From assembly GCF_000258765.1 (NCBI RefSeq), contig NZ_AJLT01000011.1, positions 1-64,000 of the forward strand: 64,000 bases of DNA, written 5' to 3'. The translations under genes were made by a program, and so were the position numbers. This DNA is from Gillisia marina. GTDB lineage: Bacteria; Bacteroidota; Bacteroidia; Flavobacteriales; Flavobacteriaceae. Positions within the stretch are counted from its first letter, which is position 1. Every line of letters begins with the position of its first letter. Below the pieces are notes generated by a model. That model was not told where the DNA came from. It ran no database searches and was given only the letters and a program-made list of their open reading frames with translations. Shown in pieces: positions 39,230 through 48,792 of the stretch.

Positions 39230-40844
39230 AAGAATTTCGGTAGTATTTATTGCTATAAGCCTCTTTATTGGCGCCAGCTCATTTAGAACCGATTTTTTTG
39301 AAATAGCTAAACAATTAGAGATATTCACGACCCTTTTTAAGGAGCTGAATATGAATTATGTAGATGAAACCAATCCGGCAGAGCTGATGGATACCGCCAT
39401 TAAAGCGATGTTGGCAGATTTGGATCCTTATACCAATTATTATAACGAACAAGATGTAGAAGCGGCAAGAATGAATACTGCCGGAGAATATCAAGGAATT
39501 GGTGCTTCAGTAAGGATCCAGGAAAAAAGTTTCGTAATCCTTGAGACCTATAAAGATTTTCCTGCAGATAAAGCGGGTTTAAAGCCCGGTGACGAAATAA
39601 TAGAGATTGGAGGACTCTCTGTAGCTGATTTTACAGATAATGCTTCAGATTTACTTAATGGCGCTCCAAACTCACAAATTACTCTTACTTATCTAAGACA
39701 AGGAAAAAAACTGTCTACAACATTAACAAGAGGTTTGGTTACTTTAAAAGCTGTGCCTTTTTATGAATTACTAAACGATAATACGGGATATATTGTGTTG
39801 TCGAGATTTAATGAGAATGCATCTTCAGAAACCATCAAAGCATTAAAAGATCTTGAAGCAAAAGGAGCCACAAAATTAATTCTAGATCTTCGAGGGAATT
39901 TAGGTGGATTGCTTAGTGAAGCAATTAATGTAAGTAATATTTTCCTCGAGAAAGGGCAGTTAATAACCACTACAAAATCTGTCATTGAAAAGTATAATCG
40001 GGAGTATTTTACACAAAAAGAACCGATAAACACCAAAATTCCATTGGTAGTGATCATCAATGGTCGCAGTGCCTCGGCAAGTGAGATTGTTGCGGGTTCT
40101 ATACAGGATCTTGATAGAGGTGTTATTGTAGGTGCTAGAAGTTTTGGAAAGGGACTCGTTCAGCGTCCGAAGGAATTAGCATATGGTACTCAATTAAAAC
40201 TTACTATTTCTAGATATTATACTCCAAGCGGTAGATGTATCCAAGCCTTAAATTATAGAGAAAGAGATCAAGATGGGAAAGCCATTAGAACGAAATTAGA
40301 GGATTACAACGAGTTTAAAACCAAGAACGGAAGAAGTGTTTTTGATGGAGGAGGAGTCCTGCCGGATGTAGCTTTAAAGACTTCAGAATTTAGTGCGATC
40401 ACCAATGCGTTATTGGCTAGTAATGCTATTTTCGACTTTGCAACCCAATATTATTATACTCATAAATTAGAAAGCCCTCAAGCTTTCAAGTTCACAAATG
40501 AGGATTATAATGCCTTTAAAACCTATTTGAATACAAGTAATTTTAGCTACCAAACCCGTACTGAAAAAGACCTGGAAGAGGCGTTAATTACTGCGGAAGA
40601 GGAAGGTTTTAGTGATACTATTTTAGATAATTATAAACAAACCCTAGCTGAAATTGAAACTGCTAAGAAAGCCGATTTAGATACCAAAAAAGCGGAGATT
40701 ACTACTTTGTTGACAGATGAGATTATAAAAAGGTATTTCTACCAAGAAGGTTTGTATCAACATTATATTTTGGAAAATCCTGAGATTACTGAAGCGCAAG
40801 CGATCTTGAATAATTCTTCGAGATATTCTGGGATTTTAAAGTAG
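39210..40844 (+). CDS. S41 family C-terminal processing peptidase
   Basis: The protein has 544 residues. A signal anchor at about 5-25 is followed by a helical region, a PDZ domain (about 85-165, GLKPGDEIIEIGG) and an S41 catalytic core with Ser near 289 in GRSASASEIVAG and Lys near 314 in SFGKGLVQ. A helical C-terminal extension reaches residue 544. CtpA-type proteases process or degrade envelope proteins. Translation is probably coupled to rnpA by the 20-base overlap. Confidence 0.95.
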   Translation: MKTRIIKRISVVFIAISLFIGASSFRTDFFEIAKQLEIFTTLFKELNMNYVDETNPAELMDTAIKAMLADLDPYTNYYNEQDVEAARMNTAGEYQGIGASVRIQEKSFVILETYKDFPADKAGLKPGDEIIEIGGLSVADFTDNASDLLNGAPNSQITLTYLRQGKKLSTTLTRGLVTLKAVPFYELLNDNTGYIVLSRFNENASSETIKALKDLEAKGATKLILDLRGNLGGLLSEAINVSNIFLEKGQLITTTKSVIEKYNREYFTQKEPINTKIPLVVIINGRSASASEIVAGSIQDLDRGVIVGARSFGKGLVQRPKELAYGTQLKLTISRYYTPSGRCIQALNYRERDQDGKAIRTKLEDYNEFKTKNGRSVFDGGGVLPDVALKTSEFSAITNALLASNAIFDFATQYYYTHKLESPQAFKFTNEDYNAFKTYLNTSNFSYQTRTEKDLEEALITAEEEGFSDTILDNYKQTLAEIETAKKADLDTKKAEITTLLTDEIIKRYFYQEGLYQHYILENPEITEAQAILNNSSRYSGILK

Positions 40845-40960
40845 AAGCAAGGTTTAATTTAAACATCATAAAAGCCTATCATTGACCTATCATTCTGAAA
40901 GATTTTTGGAACATTTTAGAGTCTAATTTTGGCAATTGATTTCTCTAAAGTGAGCAGTTT

Positions 40961-41404
40961 CTATTTTGCTTTTGCATAAAAGAGTCCCGGTCCGTCACAA
41001 GCCCACCAATTACTTTGTAACCTATTGCTTTCTGCATTAAAAGTAAGAGATTCTTTCGTATTTGAATCACAACTTCCAATGATAGCGCTTGTTTCGTTAT
41101 AGTTGAGAATAAAACTTTGAATACTCTCATCAAAACTATAAGTTCCGGATGCCGACTCTGATTCTCCTTCGGTAATTCTTGTTTTAAGAAATGAACCATC
41201 AGTCTTAAAAACGTAATTTTCTTGCCAAGCCATTTCCTCACCTGTACTTTCAGAACCTTCAATGCTACCCGTCATTTTAACTAAGTTCCATGTTTGAGGA
41301 TAACTAGTAATTGAAAAATCTTCACTTTGCAATGTCTCTTTGCTCCTGGAACAGGAAGCCAGTAAAAAAATAGAAATCAGAATAAAAGAAGAAAGAGTTT
41401 TCAT
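40961..41404 (-). CDS. Lipocalin-like lipoprotein
   Basis: A 147-residue protein with a lipoprotein signal ending FLLASC at residues 14-19. The mature part looks all-beta, with WNLVKMTGSIEG near 41, YVFKTDGSFLKTRI and GTYSFDESIQSFIL, a pattern shared by lipocalin-like DUF families of Bacteroidota. No enzymatic motif is visible. It stands alone between S41 and GNAT genes. The fold assignment is tentative and the function unknown. Confidence 0.75.
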   Translation of the reverse strand: MKTLSSFILISIFLLASCSRSKETLQSEDFSITSYPQTWNLVKMTGSIEGSESTGEEMAWQENYVFKTDGSFLKTRITEGESESASGTYSFDESIQSFILNYNETSAIIGSCDSNTKESLTFNAESNRLQSNWWACDGPGLFYAKAK

Positions 41405-41517
41405 GATTTTAGCGTATTTGAAACTTTAAAAAAAGAGCTGATTATTTGTGAAATATTAAATTAAGATACTACTTATAAATCGCAGTTTATAAAATCGGTT
41501 CTTCAATTCAATAAAAA

Positions 41518-41958
41518 CTAAGATTTTATCATTGCAATATGTGGAATTCCATCTTCCAAGTAGCCTTCTCCAATTTGTTTAAAATTGTGACTTTCGTAAA
41601 ATTTGGTAAGGTGTTTCTGGGCAGAAATTTTAATGCTATCTACCTTAAATCTTTCCTCAACCTCCTTAATAGAAGCTTCAAAAATAACGTGACCAAAGCC
41701 ATATTTTCGAAAACCTTCTTTTACTATCACCCTTCCAATAGAAGCTTCATTGAAGTACATTCCTTTATCAAAACATCGTGTGTAAGCTACTAATACTTCA
41801 TCTTTATAGCCCATAATATGAAGTGCTTTCTGGTCTTTTCCGTCTATATCTTGATAAACGCAATCTTGTTCTACCACAAAAACTTCAGACCTAAGAGCCA
41901 AAATTTCATATAATTCATTCAAACTTAACTCTTGAAATGTCTTTACTTTTATCTGCAT
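41518..41958 (-). CDS. GNAT family N-acetyltransferase (ElaA-like)
   Basis: The protein has 146 residues from ATG at 41958 (MQIKVKTFQELSLNELYEIL); an upstream TTG adds five residues and overlaps the CDF gene. ElaA features are LRSEVFVVEQDCVYQDIDGKD near 27 and the acetyl-CoA loop VKEGFRKYGFGHVIF. The substrate is unknown. It follows the CDF exporter on the same strand by 11 bases. Confidence 0.88.
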   Translation of the reverse strand: MQIKVKTFQELSLNELYEILALRSEVFVVEQDCVYQDIDGKDQKALHIMGYKDEVLVAYTRCFDKGMYFNEASIGRVIVKEGFRKYGFGHVIFEASIKEVEERFKVDSIKISAQKHLTKFYESHNFKQIGEGYLEDGIPHIAMIKS

Positions 41959-41969
41959 AATTTTTATTT

Positions 41970-42878
41970 TCAATCCTGAACGATTAGATCTTTATTGTCC
42001 CGTTTACCAAATTCCGATTGAATATTCACATGATTGATCCCATAGGAATGATACAACAATTCTTCAATTTCTACCCTGATGTCATCAAATTTAGAAAGTA
42101 GGATATCTTCAGTAAAATCCACATGCGCTTCCAAATGAATTTCAGTTTCATTTAATTGCCAAACATGGATATGATGTACATTTTTAATTGTTGGAATTGT
42201 ACAAATTTTTTCGGCTATATCTTCCAAAGCAAGATCGCTTGGCGTAAAAAGCATAAGTACTTTGGTGGCAGATTTTAAAAGATCGTATCCTACAATAATC
42301 AGATACACCGCAATGGCTAAGGTAAGTACACTATCTACCCAAAAAATTTGATAATACTTCATTAACAAACCTCCGGCAAGTACAGCAACAGAAGCCATCA
42401 TATCTGTTAGTAAGTGTAAATATGCAGAACGCATATTGAGGTTGGCTTCGCTATCCTTTTTTAAAAGCAAAACACTTAAACCATTTCCTACAATTGCTAA
42501 AAGGGAAAGCCAAATAACGAGATTAGAATCTATAGTTTCTGGATTCTGAAATCTTTGAACTGCCTCAATAATAAGAATTACAGCTACAATAATAAGAGTA
42601 GACGCATTTACAAATGCAGCAACAATTTCGGCTCTTTTATATCCAAAAGTGTGTTTTAAAGAAGCATCTCTTTTAGATAAGATATTAGCTATATAACTTA
42701 CCAATAAAGAAAGTACATCGCTAAAATTATGAAGCGCATCAGAAAGTAAGGCTAAACTTCCACTTAATAAACCACCAATTACTTGGGCAAGAGTAATTCC
42801 TATATTTAGAAATATAGAAAATAAAAGATTTTTACCTTTTACTACATGAGAGTGATCATGACTGTGGTTGTGCCCCAT
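41970..42878 (-). CDS. Cation diffusion facilitator (CzcD/ZitB-like zinc exporter)
   Basis: The protein has 302 residues. A His-rich N-terminus (MGHNHSHDHSHVVKG) is followed by six helices with metal sites in SDALHNFSD (helix 2) and HLLTDMMAS (helix 5), then a cytoplasmic C-terminal domain with HHIHVWQLNETEIHLEAHV. These are the signatures of zinc-type CDF proteins, which export Zn2+, Co2+ or Cd2+ using the proton gradient. It is three bases after rpiB. Confidence 0.94.
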   Translation of the reverse strand: MGHNHSHDHSHVVKGKNLLFSIFLNIGITLAQVIGGLLSGSLALLSDALHNFSDVLSLLVSYIANILSKRDASLKHTFGYKRAEIVAAFVNASTLIIVAVILIIEAVQRFQNPETIDSNLVIWLSLLAIVGNGLSVLLLKKDSEANLNMRSAYLHLLTDMMASVAVLAGGLLMKYYQIFWVDSVLTLAIAVYLIIVGYDLLKSATKVLMLFTPSDLALEDIAEKICTIPTIKNVHHIHVWQLNETEIHLEAHVDFTEDILLSKFDDIRVEIEELLYHSYGINHVNIQSEFGKRDNKDLIVQD

Positions 42879-42881
42879 TAA

Positions 42882-43313
42882 TTACTTAACCGGAATTTTT
42901 TCAACGCGATTTTGGTGACGTCCACCTTCAAACTTTGTATTAAGAAAAACATCTACCATATCTACAGCTTGAGTTTGAGATACAAATCTAGCAGGAATGC
43001 TTAAAATATTTGCATTGTTATGCTCTCTGGCTAATTTGGAAATTTCTGCCGTCCAACACAATGCACAACGTACACCTTGATGTTTATTAGCTGTCATAGA
43101 AGCTCCATTTCCACTCCCGCATATTATGATTCCGGTATCTACTTTTTTATTTTCAACATCGCTTGCAACAGGGTGTACAAAATCTGGATAATCTACGCTA
43201 TCCTCATTGTTAGTACCGTAGTTAATAACCTCGATACCCTTTGATTCTAAGTAGGCTACAATAGTTTGTTTATACTCTGTTCCTGCGTGATCATTTCCAA
43301 TAGCTATTTTCAT
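42882..43313 (-). CDS. rpiB: Ribose-5-phosphate isomerase B
   Basis: A 143-residue protein of the RpiB/LacAB family that interconverts ribose 5-phosphate and ribulose 5-phosphate. It opens MKIAIGNDHAGTEYK. The catalytic Cys is near 68 in GIIICGSGNGASMTANK, and RCALCW and HNNANILSIPAR follow. The size is normal. It heads a short operon with the CDF exporter and GNAT genes. Confidence 0.95.
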   Translation of the reverse strand: MKIAIGNDHAGTEYKQTIVAYLESKGIEVINYGTNNEDSVDYPDFVHPVASDVENKKVDTGIIICGSGNGASMTANKHQGVRCALCWTAEISKLAREHNNANILSIPARFVSQTQAVDMVDVFLNTKFEGGRHQNRVEKIPVK

Positions 43314-44008
43314 AAGTTTGTTTTTAATGCTTGAGCAAAGGTAAAAAATGGCTTGTTAACTATTATAAAATCCATTGTTAATTACTTTATCCATCTTCCT
43401 TATTTTAAAGGCATTGTAAATTTTGATAAAATGTGAATAACATTAAGTGAGTTTCTAATAATAAAATTTGGTAGTTATTTTTAAAATTAGAATAGCAAAA
43501 TATCCCTTAAATAAACTAATTATAACTTTGAAATTTCTAGGGAAGTTATGAGCATCAAAATATAGATTGTGAACAACCAAATTTGATATAGTTTTCAAAG
43601 ATTTCTATTAACATATAATTATTCACTATTGTTAAGTAAATCTTAAAATAATAAGAGAATCAGTTCTTTAGAAATATATGAACCTGTTAACAAGTCAATC
43701 TAAAATGTTGGTATCTCAAAATCCTATTTTTAATCAAAAAAAGTTATGCTAGAAGTTAACAAGCTATAATAACCAACAGTTTTAATTTTTTAAAAAGAAG
43801 AAAAAAGATAATTATAATATAAGTGTTTATAACTTCAAGTTTAAGTTCCCTGTTTAAGGAATATAAAATAGAATTATTTCTACTTAAAAATTTTAAAGAG
43901 TAATAAATTATAGAAATTGGATATAAAAGTCTTTAAATAAGTGGCTTACACTCTATTCCTAATTTTTGAAATGAAGAAAAAATTAATTCTTTTCTTAGTA
44001 TTAGATTT
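43314..44008. other. AT-rich region without recognised gene
   Basis: About 700 bases, very AT-rich, with stops in all frames. Apart from the rpiB promoter at the left end I see only recurrent GTTAAC words (for example 43684-43690 and 43758-43763) with no regular spacing. No RNA fold is evident by eye. Confidence 0.6.
43336..43343 (-). promoter_or_regulatory. Promoter -7 box for rpiB
   Basis: Reverse-strand TACCTTTG matches TAnnTTTG, 22 bases upstream of the rpiB start. Confidence 0.5.
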
Positions 44009-44173
44009 TTAATATTTGGTTTTGGCTATATGCTGTGATATAGAACTTCTGGAAGGATCAAGATCTAAATTACTTTGCTTATTAAGCGTTTTACTTACAG
44101 CAGAAAAAACCCCTAAGATTCCCAATAGAAATATAAGATAGAATAAAAGCGAAATTTTAGTGGACTTACTCAT
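44009..44173 (-). CDS. Possible 54-residue single-helix membrane protein
   Basis: ATG at 44173 opens a 54-codon frame. Residues 1-6 are basic/polar (MSKSTK), 7-26 form one hydrophobic helix (ISLLFYLIFLLGILGVFSAV), and 27-54 are a polar tail. The positive-inside pattern and clean single helix suggest a small inner-membrane protein, in a 1.1-kb gap otherwise devoid of genes. No clear ribosome-binding site or exact -7 box precedes it, and no family is recognised, so it may be chance. Confidence 0.4.
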   Translation of the reverse strand: MSKSTKISLLFYLIFLLGILGVFSAVSKTLNKQSNLDLDPSRSSISQHIAKTKY

Positions 44174-44414
44174 TTAAAATCACTTTTTCTTACAAATTTG
44201 TGGGGAAATTATGGAAGAGATGTAAGTTTAAAATTAAGAAAACATTAAGAAAATAAAAATAATTTTTAAGATTTTTTTAATGTGAAGTATCTGATAATCA
44301 AATAAAATTTAGAAGAACTCTTTGTAGTCCTAGATTGATAGGCTTAACAAAAATTTATTGATAGAATATTTTAAAGTCACTTTTTAACTGTAATTTTATA
44401 GCTTATTAAGATTT

Positions 44415-46610
44415 ATGAATAGAAAGAATAAAGGATCAAATCCTAGGAACGAAGGAAAACTTTCCAAAAGCATCCTGGATATATTAAGAAAATCCCCAAG
44501 TACAGACTTTAATTACAAACAAATTGCTGCAAAACTAGATCTCACAGATGCTAGTTCCAGGAATAAAATAATTAAAAATTTAGCGCAGTTGGCGGCTAAA
44601 AAACAGATTGAAGAAGTACAAACCGGAAAATTTAAAATGGGTGGAAATCCCGAATATTATCAAGGGAAACTTGATATGACCACCAAAGGCTTCGGATATG
44701 TGGTAGTTGATGATATGGATGAGGATATTTTTATTCCTGCTAATGCCTTAAATAAAGCATTAAACGGGGATGAGGTAGAGGTTTATGTATACAACAAGCG
44801 AAGAAAAAGAAAATCTGAAGGAGAGATAGTTAAGATTGTTAAAAGGAAGAAAACTGAATTTGTAGGAGTTTTACAAATGCAACCAAACTTCGGTTTTGTC
44901 GCCATACAAAATCCTAAAATGTATACAGATATTTTTGTTCAGAAGAATAAAATGCTGGATGCACAAGATGGAGATAAGGTTGTTGTAACCATGGAAGAAT
45001 GGCCGGAAAAAGCAGATTCTCCTTTTGGAAGCATCAAACAAGTTTTGGGAAAACCGGGAGAGCATCATACAGAAATGCATGCAATTCTTGCACAGTATGG
45101 ATTGCCGCATGAATTCCCAAAGGAAATAGAGGATTTTGCAAATAATATAGATACCTCTATTCAGGAGAATGAAATTAAAAAGCGCAGGGATCTTAGAGAA
45201 ACCCTAACTTTCACTATAGATCCAAAAGATGCAAAGGATTTTGATGATGCTTTGAGTTTTAAAAAGTTGGAAAATGGCAATTTTGAAATAGGAATTCATA
45301 TTGCAGATGTTTCTCATTATTTACAACCGGGGACTATTCTGGACGATGAGGCTTATGAAAGAGCAACATCTGTATATTTGGTAGATAGGGTAGTACCTAT
45401 GTTACCGGAAGTACTGTCTAATAATGCCTGTTCTTTAAGGCCGAATGAAGAAAAATATACCTTCTCTGCAGTTTTCGAAATAGATGCTAAAGGATATGTA
45501 AAAAACGAATGGTTTGGTAGAACTGTAACTTTATCTGATGAACGTTTTGCGTACGAAGAAGCTCAGCATATCATTGAAACAGAAAAAGGAATCATTCCAA
45601 CAGAAATATCTATTCGTGAGAATGGATACAACGTTGGAGATAATGTGGTAGACGCCGTTGTAACTCTTAATGATCTTGCAAAGCAAATGCGAGTTAGACG
45701 TATGGCCGATGGTGCCATTTCTTTTGATAAAGTTGAAGTAAAATTCAATTTAAATGAAGAAAATGAACCAGTAGGAGTGTTTTTTAAAACTTCTCAAGAA
45801 GCTAATAAACTTATTGAGGAATTTATGTTGTTGGCCAATAAAAGGGTGGCACAGTTCATCGGAAAGCAAACGCCGAAGAAAACTTTTGTTTATAGATGCC
45901 ATGACGAGCCGGACGATTCTAAATTAAACACCTTACAAACAGTAATTTCAAAATTTGGTTATAAAATAAATTTAAAGGATAAGAAATCTATTTCTAATTC
46001 TTTAAATGAATTGCTTAGCGATGTTCAAGGTACTAAAGAGCAAAATTTAGTAGATACTTTGACTATTAGAACAATGAGTAAGGCGTATTATAGCACTAAA
46101 AACATTGGGCATTACGGTTTATCTTTCGATTATTATTCACATTTTACGTCCCCAATTAGAAGATATCCGGATGTAATGACGCATAGGTTGCTACAGAGCT
46201 ACTTAGATTCTAAACCTTCCGCAAAGGAGGAGGAATATGAAGAAAAATGTCACCATAGTAGTGAAATGGAAAGTTTAGCAACTAATGCAGAACGGGATTC
46301 TATAAAATTCATGCAAGTGAAATTTATGGTAGATCACAAGGAAGAAGACTTTTTAGGGGTAATTTCTGGAGTTACCGAGTGGGGAATCTATGTTGAAATT
46401 ATTGCTAATAAATGTGAAGGAATGGTTCGTTTACGTGATATTAAAGATGATCATTACGATTTCGATGAAGAACAATATGCTATAGTTGGTAGAAAAAGTA
46501 AGAATATGTACCAATTAGGCGACGAAGTTTATGTTTCTGTTAAAAATGCCGATCTTGTAAAGAGGCATTTAGATTTCAATTTAATAGGAAAGAAAGAACC
46601 AGTTAATTAA
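44415..46610 (+). CDS. rnr: Ribonuclease R
   Basis: A 731-residue processive 3'-5' exoribonuclease. An N-terminal HTH-like region (about 15-75) is followed by two cold-shock OB domains (about 75-210), an RNB catalytic domain (about 260-590) with DPKDAKDFDDALSF holding the metal-binding Asp residues, and a C-terminal S1 domain (about 640-725). HFTSPIRRYPDVMTHRLL is the RNB hallmark. It is followed by the GIN-domain gene after eight bases. Confidence 0.97.
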   Translation: MNRKNKGSNPRNEGKLSKSILDILRKSPSTDFNYKQIAAKLDLTDASSRNKIIKNLAQLAAKKQIEEVQTGKFKMGGNPEYYQGKLDMTTKGFGYVVVDDMDEDIFIPANALNKALNGDEVEVYVYNKRRKRKSEGEIVKIVKRKKTEFVGVLQMQPNFGFVAIQNPKMYTDIFVQKNKMLDAQDGDKVVVTMEEWPEKADSPFGSIKQVLGKPGEHHTEMHAILAQYGLPHEFPKEIEDFANNIDTSIQENEIKKRRDLRETLTFTIDPKDAKDFDDALSFKKLENGNFEIGIHIADVSHYLQPGTILDDEAYERATSVYLVDRVVPMLPEVLSNNACSLRPNEEKYTFSAVFEIDAKGYVKNEWFGRTVTLSDERFAYEEAQHIIETEKGIIPTEISIRENGYNVGDNVVDAVVTLNDLAKQMRVRRMADGAISFDKVEVKFNLNEENEPVGVFFKTSQEANKLIEEFMLLANKRVAQFIGKQTPKKTFVYRCHDEPDDSKLNTLQTVISKFGYKINLKDKKSISNSLNELLSDVQGTKEQNLVDTLTIRTMSKAYYSTKNIGHYGLSFDYYSHFTSPIRRYPDVMTHRLLQSYLDSKPSAKEEEYEEKCHHSSEMESLATNAERDSIKFMQVKFMVDHKEEDFLGVISGVTEWGIYVEIIANKCEGMVRLRDIKDDHYDFDEEQYAIVGRKSKNMYQLGDEVYVSVKNADLVKRHLDFNLIGKKEPVN

Positions 46611-46618
46611 TATTATAA

Positions 46619-47293
46619 GTGATGAAAAAAAATATACTATTAATGTTTTTATCCTTAGCTACAAGTGTTTATGCTCAGGAAATAACAGTGGAACTAGACA
46701 ACTTTACCGAGGCTGAAATTACAAAAGGACTCAAAGTAAATTTTACTCAAGCTGATGAAAATAAAGCTATTATTACAGGCAGCAGTCGGGATAAAGTAAA
46801 TCTTAAGGTCAAAAATGGAGTTTTGAAAGTGAGTGTAGATTTAGATCACCTTTGGAATGAAGATAATACCATTGTAAATATCTCTTATAAACAATTATTA
46901 AAAGTTGAAGCAAAGCAAAATTCCGTGATAGACTTATGCGGAAGAATTTCTCAGCCAATGCTTAACATTAGAGTTCAAGAGGGAGCAGATGTAAAAGCTA
47001 ATGTAGATGTGGAAAATCTTTATGCTAGCGTTGTTACAGGTGGAAATCTTTTTATAATCGGTAATGCCGTAAAGCAGGATATAGATGTAAAAGCTGCCGG
47101 AGATTTTAAAGGAGAAAACCTTATAGGATCAGAGGTTAAAGTTAGTATTGCCGGGGGAGGAACTGCCAGTATATTTTCCAAAGCTTATGTAAATGCAAAA
47201 GTGAGAGCAGGAGGAACCATTTATGTGTACGGAGATCCTGAAAAGATAGATGAAAGGACCATTTTTGGAGGAACCATTAAGAAGATAAACTAA
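46619..47293 (+). CDS. DUF2807 / GIN-domain secreted protein
   Basis: The protein has 224 residues and its signal peptide ends SVYAQ. The rest is a right-handed beta-helix-like GIN domain: short strands with alternating V/I and small residues, such as VKVSIAGGGTASIF and VNAKVRAGGTIYVYGDP. Family members are predicted envelope or surface proteins of Bacteroidota without known activity. The true ATG could be the first or second of two adjacent Met codons. It is cotranscribed with rnr. Confidence 0.85.
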   Translation: MMKKNILLMFLSLATSVYAQEITVELDNFTEAEITKGLKVNFTQADENKAIITGSSRDKVNLKVKNGVLKVSVDLDHLWNEDNTIVNISYKQLLKVEAKQNSVIDLCGRISQPMLNIRVQEGADVKANVDVENLYASVVTGGNLFIIGNAVKQDIDVKAAGDFKGENLIGSEVKVSIAGGGTASIFSKAYVNAKVRAGGTIYVYGDPEKIDERTIFGGTIKKIN

Positions 47294-47324
47294 CAAGTTA
47301 TCCTTTTGAAAATCAAATAACTGT

Positions 47325-48044
47325 ATGGTGCAAGATATTTTGGCTGCAATACCAATGGGAATCTTCTTGGCATTCCTTTTAGGTCCGGTTTTCTTCGTAT
47401 TACTGGAAACTGCAGCTCTTAAAGGTTTTAGAGCAGCCATTTCGTTTGATTTAGGTGTTATTCTTGCAGATGTTGTCTTTCTTTTAATTGCATATTTAAG
47501 TACTTCTAAACTTTTAACCAGTCTTAAAGACGATCCCGGATTGTTTATTTTTGGGGGGATGATCCTAGGTACTTATGGGATTATGTCTTTTATACAAACC
47601 AAAAAATCTATTTCTGTAGAGGCTGATATTCCTGAGGTAAGAAAATTGAGTAGAAAAGATTATTTTGGTCTTGCTGCTAAAGGGTTCTTATTAAACTTCA
47701 TAAACATAGGAGTGTTGGGCTTCTGGTTAGGCCTTATAATTGTTTTTGGGCCTACTTTAGATATGGAACCAAACCGAATTACTGTTTTCTTTTCTACGGT
47801 TTTAGCAACCTACCTTTTCCTTGATATTTTTAAAATTCTCCTCGCTAAAAAATTAAACCGAAAACTTACTCCTGGCCGAATATTTAAAATGAAAAGAGCA
47901 ATTAGTTTGCTTATGGTGGTTTTTGGAGGGATTTTAATTACCAGAGGGGTATTTCCTAAAAAGATTGAAAGGCTACAAGATCAAATAGAAATACTAGAAC
48001 CTGGAAATGTGGTTTTTGACATTGATACCAACAAGGAAATTTAA
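47325..48044 (+). CDS. LysE family translocator
   Basis: A 239-residue protein with about six hydrophobic helices. The start AAIPMGIFLAFLLGPVFFVL carries the proline/glycine motif of the LysE/RhtB exporter superfamily, with KGFRAAISFDLGVILADVVF following. These proteins export amino acids or other small solutes. An extended C-terminal tail (about 200-239) is charged. The substrate is unknown. Confidence 0.85.
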   Translation: MVQDILAAIPMGIFLAFLLGPVFFVLLETAALKGFRAAISFDLGVILADVVFLLIAYLSTSKLLTSLKDDPGLFIFGGMILGTYGIMSFIQTKKSISVEADIPEVRKLSRKDYFGLAAKGFLLNFINIGVLGFWLGLIIVFGPTLDMEPNRITVFFSTVLATYLFLDIFKILLAKKLNRKLTPGRIFKMKRAISLLMVVFGGILITRGVFPKKIERLQDQIEILEPGNVVFDIDTNKEI

Positions 48045-48082
48045 AGCCTATTTTTTTATCAAATATTTAGAATAAATTGCAT

Positions 48083-48111
48083 AAAAAAAAGCTCCCTGTA
48101 AAGGAAGCTTT
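48083..48111. terminator. Bidirectional terminator between lysE and tRNA-Cys
   Basis: Minus-strand AAAAGCTTCC-TTTACA-GGGAGCTTTT followed by T8 forms a stem with one mismatch. It lies directly at the 3' end of tRNA-Cys and also after the LysE gene. Confidence 0.75.
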
Positions 48112-48185
48112 TGGAGGCATCGAGCGGATTCGAACCGCTGTACGAGCTTTTGCAGAGCTCTGCCTAGCCACTCGGCCACGATGCC
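48112..48185 (-). tRNA. tRNA-Cys (GCA)
   Basis: A reverse-strand cloverleaf of 74 nt including an encoded CCA: acceptor GGCATCG/CGATGCC, D-arm GCCGAGTGGCTAGGC, anticodon loop CTGCAAA with GCA, T-arm AGCGGTTCGAATCCGCT. The short variable loop excludes leucine or serine. Confidence 0.95.
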
Positions 48186-48237
48186 ATTAAATTAGGTTGG
48201 CAAATGTAATAAAAAATATCTGTTCGCCCACAAGTTT

Positions 48238-48594
48238 CTATCTCGATTTAGTACTGGAAACTGTTACCATTCCAACATCACCACCAATTGGAGGATTGAT
48301 TTTGGAAACATCTACTCTCGCTTTTTCCACCAATTCCAACTCTTTAAAAATCCTTTTAAGAATTCTATCTGCAACTGTTTCCAATAGCTTTGTTCGAATA
48401 GCCATTTCTTCCTTAACAATCTTATTTAGATGTACATAGTCTATCGTATCGCTTAAAGAATCTGTTTTTGCAGAATGGGTTAAATTCCCTTTTACCATTA
48501 GATCTACACGATAATCACTGCCTATTTTTCCTTCTTCATCCAGGCAACCATGATAGGAGAAAACCTTGATATTTTTTAATGTTATTTTTCCCAA
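48238..48594 (-). CDS. folB: Dihydroneopterin aldolase
   Basis: A 118-residue protein of the tunnelling fold. It opens with VFSYHGCLDEEGKIGSDY (HG-x-x-x-E-E motif), with the catalytic Lys near the C-terminus in VDVSKINPPI. It cleaves 7,8-dihydroneopterin in folate synthesis. It is divergent from glnS, and each gene has its own -7 box in the shared 198-base gap. Confidence 0.93.
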   Translation of the reverse strand: MGKITLKNIKVFSYHGCLDEEGKIGSDYRVDLMVKGNLTHSAKTDSLSDTIDYVHLNKIVKEEMAIRTKLLETVADRILKRIFKELELVEKARVDVSKINPPIGGDVGMVTVSSTKSR

Positions 48595-48606
48595 AATATT
48601 TTTTTA

Positions 48607-48614
48607 CAAAGGTA
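48607..48614 (-). promoter_or_regulatory. Promoter -7 box for folB
   Basis: Reverse-strand TACCTTTG matches TAnnTTTG only 12 bases upstream of the folB ATG, implying a very short leader. Confidence 0.45.
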
Positions 48615-48762
48615 AAACTGCAGCCGATATTATGGGATATTTATCAAGAAAATTCGACTTCAGGATAACTATTTACCGTTTATGTTGAATTTTAAACCCT
48701 ATTTACTGTTTTAATATACATTCTAAAGCTCTCCATAATGGATTTTCCGTGGTAATTTTTGA

Positions 48763-48770
48763 TAACTTTG
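48763..48770 (+). promoter_or_regulatory. Promoter -7 box for glnS
   Basis: TAACTTTG matches TAnnTTTG, 22 bases before the glnS ATG. Confidence 0.5.
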
Positions 48771-48792
48771 CAGGATATTTTGAAATTGAACT

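Noticed and set aside
40945-41262. 105-codon minus-strand frame overlapping the lipocalin-like gene
   Set aside because: Out-of-frame shadow; the overlapping frame has a lipoprotein signal and beta-sheet pattern.
43600-43800. Recurrent GTTAAC words as a CRISPR or iteron array
   Set aside because: Spacing is irregular and flanks are not conserved; expected by chance in AT-rich sequence.
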